A stretch of 17,427 nucleotides of DNA, from the NCBI GenBank assembly GCA_007127625.1, contig SKYZ01000313.1, positions 1-17,427 on the forward strand, in the 5' to 3' direction. Shown piece after piece: positions 15,105 to 17,427 of this stretch; positions within the stretch are counted from its first letter, which is position 1, and the number at the start of each line of letters is the position of its first letter. Made by a program: the position numbers and the translations under genes. This DNA is from Aquisalimonas sp. GTDB taxonomy: Bacteria; Pseudomonadota; Gammaproteobacteria; Nitrococcales; Aquisalimonadaceae. The notes beneath the pieces were generated by a model that saw only the letters and a program-made list of their open reading frames with translations, made no database searches and was not told the DNA's origin.

Positions 15105-15584
15105 TCAGACCGCGTAGCTGGCCAGTTCCGCGTCGCTCTTCAGGGTTTCCTTGACGCCCTGAACCACCTCCTCGGCCGTCACGTCGCTGGAGGAGAAGAT
15201 GGAGGCATAGTTCTCCTGCAGGGCCGCGAAGAAACGACCACGATCCTCGGCGGAGACCTCGAGGATGTCGGCCAGACCATGCAGGGACTCACCGGAGCCG
15301 GTGGACATGTCGCGGGCCAGGGCATCCATGTTGGATCCGGTGTACATGCCGAGCTGGGCAGAGGACTGGATGACGCCGTCCTGTTCGCAGCCCAGGGTCC
15401 CCGAAGTGATACCGAAGGTCTGGTTGCCCGAGGTGCCGTTGGTGGTCACGGCGAGCACCTGCGGAGCAATGCCCTGCTGGCCGTCCCAGACCATGGAGCC
15501 CAGGCCACAGCCCGTGCTGTCGGCATGGGCGGAGGTCGCGTATACGGTACCCAGCAGTGCTGCCGCAATCAGTCTCTTTTTCAT
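15105..15584 (-). CDS. DUF3015 family exported protein
   Basis: The 159-residue secreted protein has signal peptide MKKRLIAAALLGTVYATSAHA, cleaved near residue 21. The mature region STGCGLGSMVWDGQQGIAPQVLAVTTNGTSGNQTFGITSGTLGC is the DUF3015 signature, with two Cys. The rest is helical (GESLHGLADILEV, RFFAALQENYASIF). Function is unknown, and the family is widespread in gammaproteobacteria with proposed envelope roles. ATG 15584 is preferred because AAGGAG lies 9 nt upstream and the signal peptide then starts with MKKR. A TATGAT -10-like box lies at 15690-15685 on the minus strand. It is probably its own transcription unit. Confidence 0.9.
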   Translation of the reverse strand: MKKRLIAAALLGTVYATSAHADSTGCGLGSMVWDGQQGIAPQVLAVTTNGTSGNQTFGITSGTLGCEQDGVIQSSAQLGMYTGSNMDALARDMSTGSGESLHGLADILEVSAEDRGRFFAALQENYASIFSSSDVTAEEVVQGVKETLKSDAELASYAV

Positions 15585-15740
15585 CAGGATGGCTCCTTCT
15601 TTCATGTGTAGGAATTTCCTTGTTCCGTCCGGCGCCGCTGGCCCCGGACTCTCGGGCAATCTTCCCCTGCCCGCACTCCTAAGTATCATACCGGCGGCCA
15701 CGAACGCCATGGGTGCGCAACCCGTGCGGGTGATCCCCGT
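15585..15740. promoter_or_regulatory. Intergenic leader of the DUF3015 gene
   Basis: On the minus strand TATGAT (15690-15685) looks like a -10 box, but no good -35 is 16-18 bp away. A hairpin GTCCGG/CCGGAC (15627-15632 with 15644-15649) lies in the predicted 5' untranslated region, and a strong AAGGAG sits just before the start. Confidence 0.4.
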
Positions 15741-16277
15741 TCACAGGGTGCCCATGCGGCCGGCCTCGAAGATCTCGATCCAGTATCCGTCCGGATCCTT
15801 GATGAAGGCCAGACTCCTCATCTTGCCGTCATCCGGCCGCTTGACGAATTCCACGCCCAGGGACTCGAAACGCTCGCAGGTGGCGTAAACGTCGGGCACG
15901 GCGAAGCCGATATGGCCAAAGCCCTTAGGCTCTTCGTTGCCGTTGTGCACCTGGAAATCCGGGTCCTTCTCCGTACCCCAGTTGTGGGTGAGCTCCAGCA
16001 CGGCCTCGCGTCCGAAGGTCCAGCAGGTGCGCTCACCGTCGTCTGACGGGACGTTACCTGCCTGATCGTCGGGCAGAACGGCAAGGAAATACAGAGTGAA
16101 CTCCATGGCGGGGAATTCCAGCTTGCGCAGCAGCCGCATGCCCAGCACACGGGTGTAGAAATCCAGCGTGCGCTCCGGATTCTTGATGCGCAGCATGGTC
16201 TGGTTGAACACGAACTGCTCGGTCTGCGGGTCGGGCTGCTCGCACAGGCCGGGGGCCGCATCGAAGTGCCGGGACAT
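15741..16277 (-). CDS. gloA: Glyoxalase I (lactoylglutathione lyase), long zinc-type
   Basis: The 178-residue enzyme converts the methylglyoxal-glutathione hemithioacetal to S-lactoylglutathione. It is longer than E. coli GloA (135 aa) and has the eukaryote/Pseudomonas GloA3-type insertions ([30 protein letters not shown]). Predicted metal ligands are Q26 (FNQTMLR), E95 (VLELTHNWG), H122 (GFGHIGFAV) and E168 (YWIEIFE), matching human Q33/E99/H126/E172. This class normally uses Zn rather than Ni. ATG 16277 has GGAGG 5 nt upstream. It is divergent from the TRAP gene. Confidence 0.96.
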   Translation of the reverse strand: MSRHFDAAPGLCEQPDPQTEQFVFNQTMLRIKNPERTLDFYTRVLGMRLLRKLEFPAMEFTLYFLAVLPDDQAGNVPSDDGERTCWTFGREAVLELTHNWGTEKDPDFQVHNGNEEPKGFGHIGFAVPDVYATCERFESLGVEFVKRPDDGKMRSLAFIKDPDGYWIEIFEAGRMGTL

Positions 16278-16353
16278 CGAAACCTCCGTTGGCGTATCAC
16301 GTGAGAGGGTAACGATACCCCGGCTTCGGGACCGCCGCCAAAAGGACGCTTCC

Positions 16354-16379
16354 CTCTCGCGTCACCCGAACTCTCGCGT
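16354..16379. repeat. Direct repeat CTCTCGCGT upstream of the TRAP gene
   Basis: The 9-mer CTCTCGCGT occurs at 16354-16362 and again at 16371-16379, starting 17 bp apart. A short inverted repeat CTCGC/GCGAG follows (16373-16377 and about 16388-16392). It lies between divergent gloA and the TRAP gene and may be a regulator site. Confidence 0.3.
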
Positions 16380-16437
16380 TATGGTTAGCGAGTTCCCTAT
16401 GGCCCACAACGACAAAATACTTGAGGGGGAAGTCGCC

Positions 16438-17427
16438 ATGAAACGCCGCAGTTTCCTGACCGCCACTGGTGCGGCCGCAGTCGCAGCAAGCACCGTCTAT
16501 TCACCCAATGTCATCGCCAGCAACCGGCGCTTCCGGCTGGAAATGCCGACGTCCTGGCCGGCGGCACTGGAGAACCTCTACGGGACGGCCGAATACTTCG
16601 CCCGGCGCATCAACGAGATGACCGACGGTGACGTAGAGGTGCGCACCTATCCCGGCGGCGACCAGGTCGGGCCGCTGGAAGTCTACGACGCCGTCTCCAG
16701 CGGCGCCTTCCCGTGCTGCCACACCGCACCCTACTACTACATCGGCCAGTCTCCGGCCCACGGCTTCTACACCGCCATCCCCTTCGGCCTCACCCTGGAC
16801 GAGCAGAACGCCTGGATGTACGCCGGCGGCGGCCAGGAGCTGTGGAACGACCTCAACGCCCGGGACAACATGATCGCCTTCCCCGGTGGCAACACCAGTG
16901 CCCAGACCGGTGGCTGGTTCAACAAGCGTATCGAAGGGCCCGACGACCTGCGCGGGCTGCGCATGCGCTTCCCCGGTCACGGCGGACGGGTCATGGCCAA
17001 GGCCGGGGTCAATGTCCAGCAGCTCCCCGGTGGCGAGGTGTACACCGCCATGGACCGCGGCGCCCTGGACGCCGCCGAGTGGGTCGGCCCGGCCGACGAC
17101 ATGACCCTCGCCATGCACGAAGTGGCCCAGTACTACTACATGCCCAGCTGGGCGGAACCCAGCGCCATGCTTGGCTTCTACTTCAACCTGGAGACCTGGG
17201 ACGAGTTCCCCGCCGACATTCAGGCGCAGATCCGGGCGTGCTGCGCCGAGGCCAACGCCTGGATGGCCGCCCAGTACCTCAAGACCAACCCTCAAGCACT
17301 GGCAACATTGCAGGAAGAGCACGGCATCGAAGTGCTGGACTTCCCTGCATCGGTCATGGACGCCTTCTGGGAAGGTGCCCAGGAAGTCCACGAGGAGGAC
17401 ATGCGGGACGACATGTACGCGAAGATC
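16438..17427 (+). CDS. TakP-like TRAP transporter solute-binding protein (3'-truncated by window)
   Basis: This is the periplasmic receptor of a TRAP transporter for small carboxylates, probably 2-oxo acids. The frame is open from ATG 16438 to the end of the window (330 codons). The N-terminus is a Tat signal (KRRSFL at residues 2-7, cleavage near VIA-S at about 27), so it is exported folded. The body matches DctP/TakP: MPTSWPAALENLYGTAEYFA, SAQTGGWF (Q156), GLRMRFPG (R175/R177), DAAEWVGP (E214, W215) and WAEPSAMLGFYFNLETW. Q156, E214 and W215 are, as I recall, TakP ligand/sodium positions. The Shine-Dalgarno GAGGGGGA lies 7 nt upstream. The membrane subunits DctQ/DctM would be expected just beyond the window. 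Confidence 0.93.
   Translation, partial: MKRRSFLTATGAAAVAASTVYSPNVIASNRRFRLEMPTSWPAALENLYGTAEYFARRINEMTDGDVEVRTYPGGDQVGPLEVYDAVSSGAFPCCHTAPYYYIGQSPAHGFYTAIPFGLTLDEQNAWMYAGGGQELWNDLNARDNMIAFPGGNTSAQTGGWFNKRIEGPDDLRGLRMRFPGHGGRVMAKAGVNVQQLPGGEVYTAMDRGALDAAEWVGPADDMTLAMHEVAQYYYMPSWAEPSAMLGFYFNLETWDEFPADIQAQIRACCAEANAWMAAQYLKTNPQALATLQEEHGIEVLDFPASVMDAFWEGAQEVHEEDMRDDMYAKI

Noticed and set aside
16501..17391. Long minus-strand open frame (296 codons)
   Set aside because: It is antisense to the clear TRAP binding protein on the plus strand, and its Gly/Val-rich content is a mirror artefact.

Overview
The window reads as a chromosomal segment from a high-GC gammaproteobacterium. The mutS-fdxA adjacency, eukaryote-sized glyoxalase I, RlmM, DsbC, XerD and a DUF3015 protein fit that class. 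Strongly acidic secreted proteins suggest a halophilic or haloalkaliphilic member, for example of the Ectothiorhodospiraceae; this placement is inference from composition and gene content. No CRISPR array, rRNA or tRNA was seen.

Layout. 1-870: 3' part of a PLP-dependent cystathionine gamma-synthase/lyase type enzyme. 1021-1269: small exported helical protein. 1267-2038: two adjacent mobile elements, a 182-bp palindromic MITE-like element and a 581-bp internally deleted IS1380-type element, wedged between the small gene's stop codon and the start of mutS (2042-4630). 4742-5065: 7Fe ferredoxin fdxA, closed by a shared terminator facing dsbC. 5137-7603 (minus): slipin, xerD, dsbC. 7750-8838 (plus): rlmM. 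8787-9431 (minus): a divergent PheS-like protein that overlaps the rlmM 3' end. Its leader (9432-9670) looks like a classical transcription attenuator. 9835-14995 (minus): tightly packed cluster of a DUF4105 surface protein, an alpha/beta-hydrolase lipoprotein, a membrane protein and an RsmF-type rRNA m5C methyltransferase. 15105-15584 (minus): DUF3015 protein. 15741-16277 (minus): glyoxalase I. 16438-17427 (plus, open): Tat-exported TakP-like TRAP substrate-binding protein.

Most genes are housekeeping: DNA repair, chromosome dimer resolution, rRNA methylation, disulfide isomerisation and methylglyoxal detoxification. Two regions stand out. The first is the leader of the PheS-like gene. It holds a -35/-10 pair that would start RNA at the A of an ATG, a 32-codon ORF with a Tyr-Trp-Arg-Ala-Asp-Trp-Arg-Phe cluster, mutually exclusive hairpins, and a 12-bp terminator with a U-tract just before the gene. 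The second is the nested insertion 5' of mutS, which leaves the mismatch-repair gene with a GTG start 3 nt from the IS target duplication and no visible ribosome-binding site.
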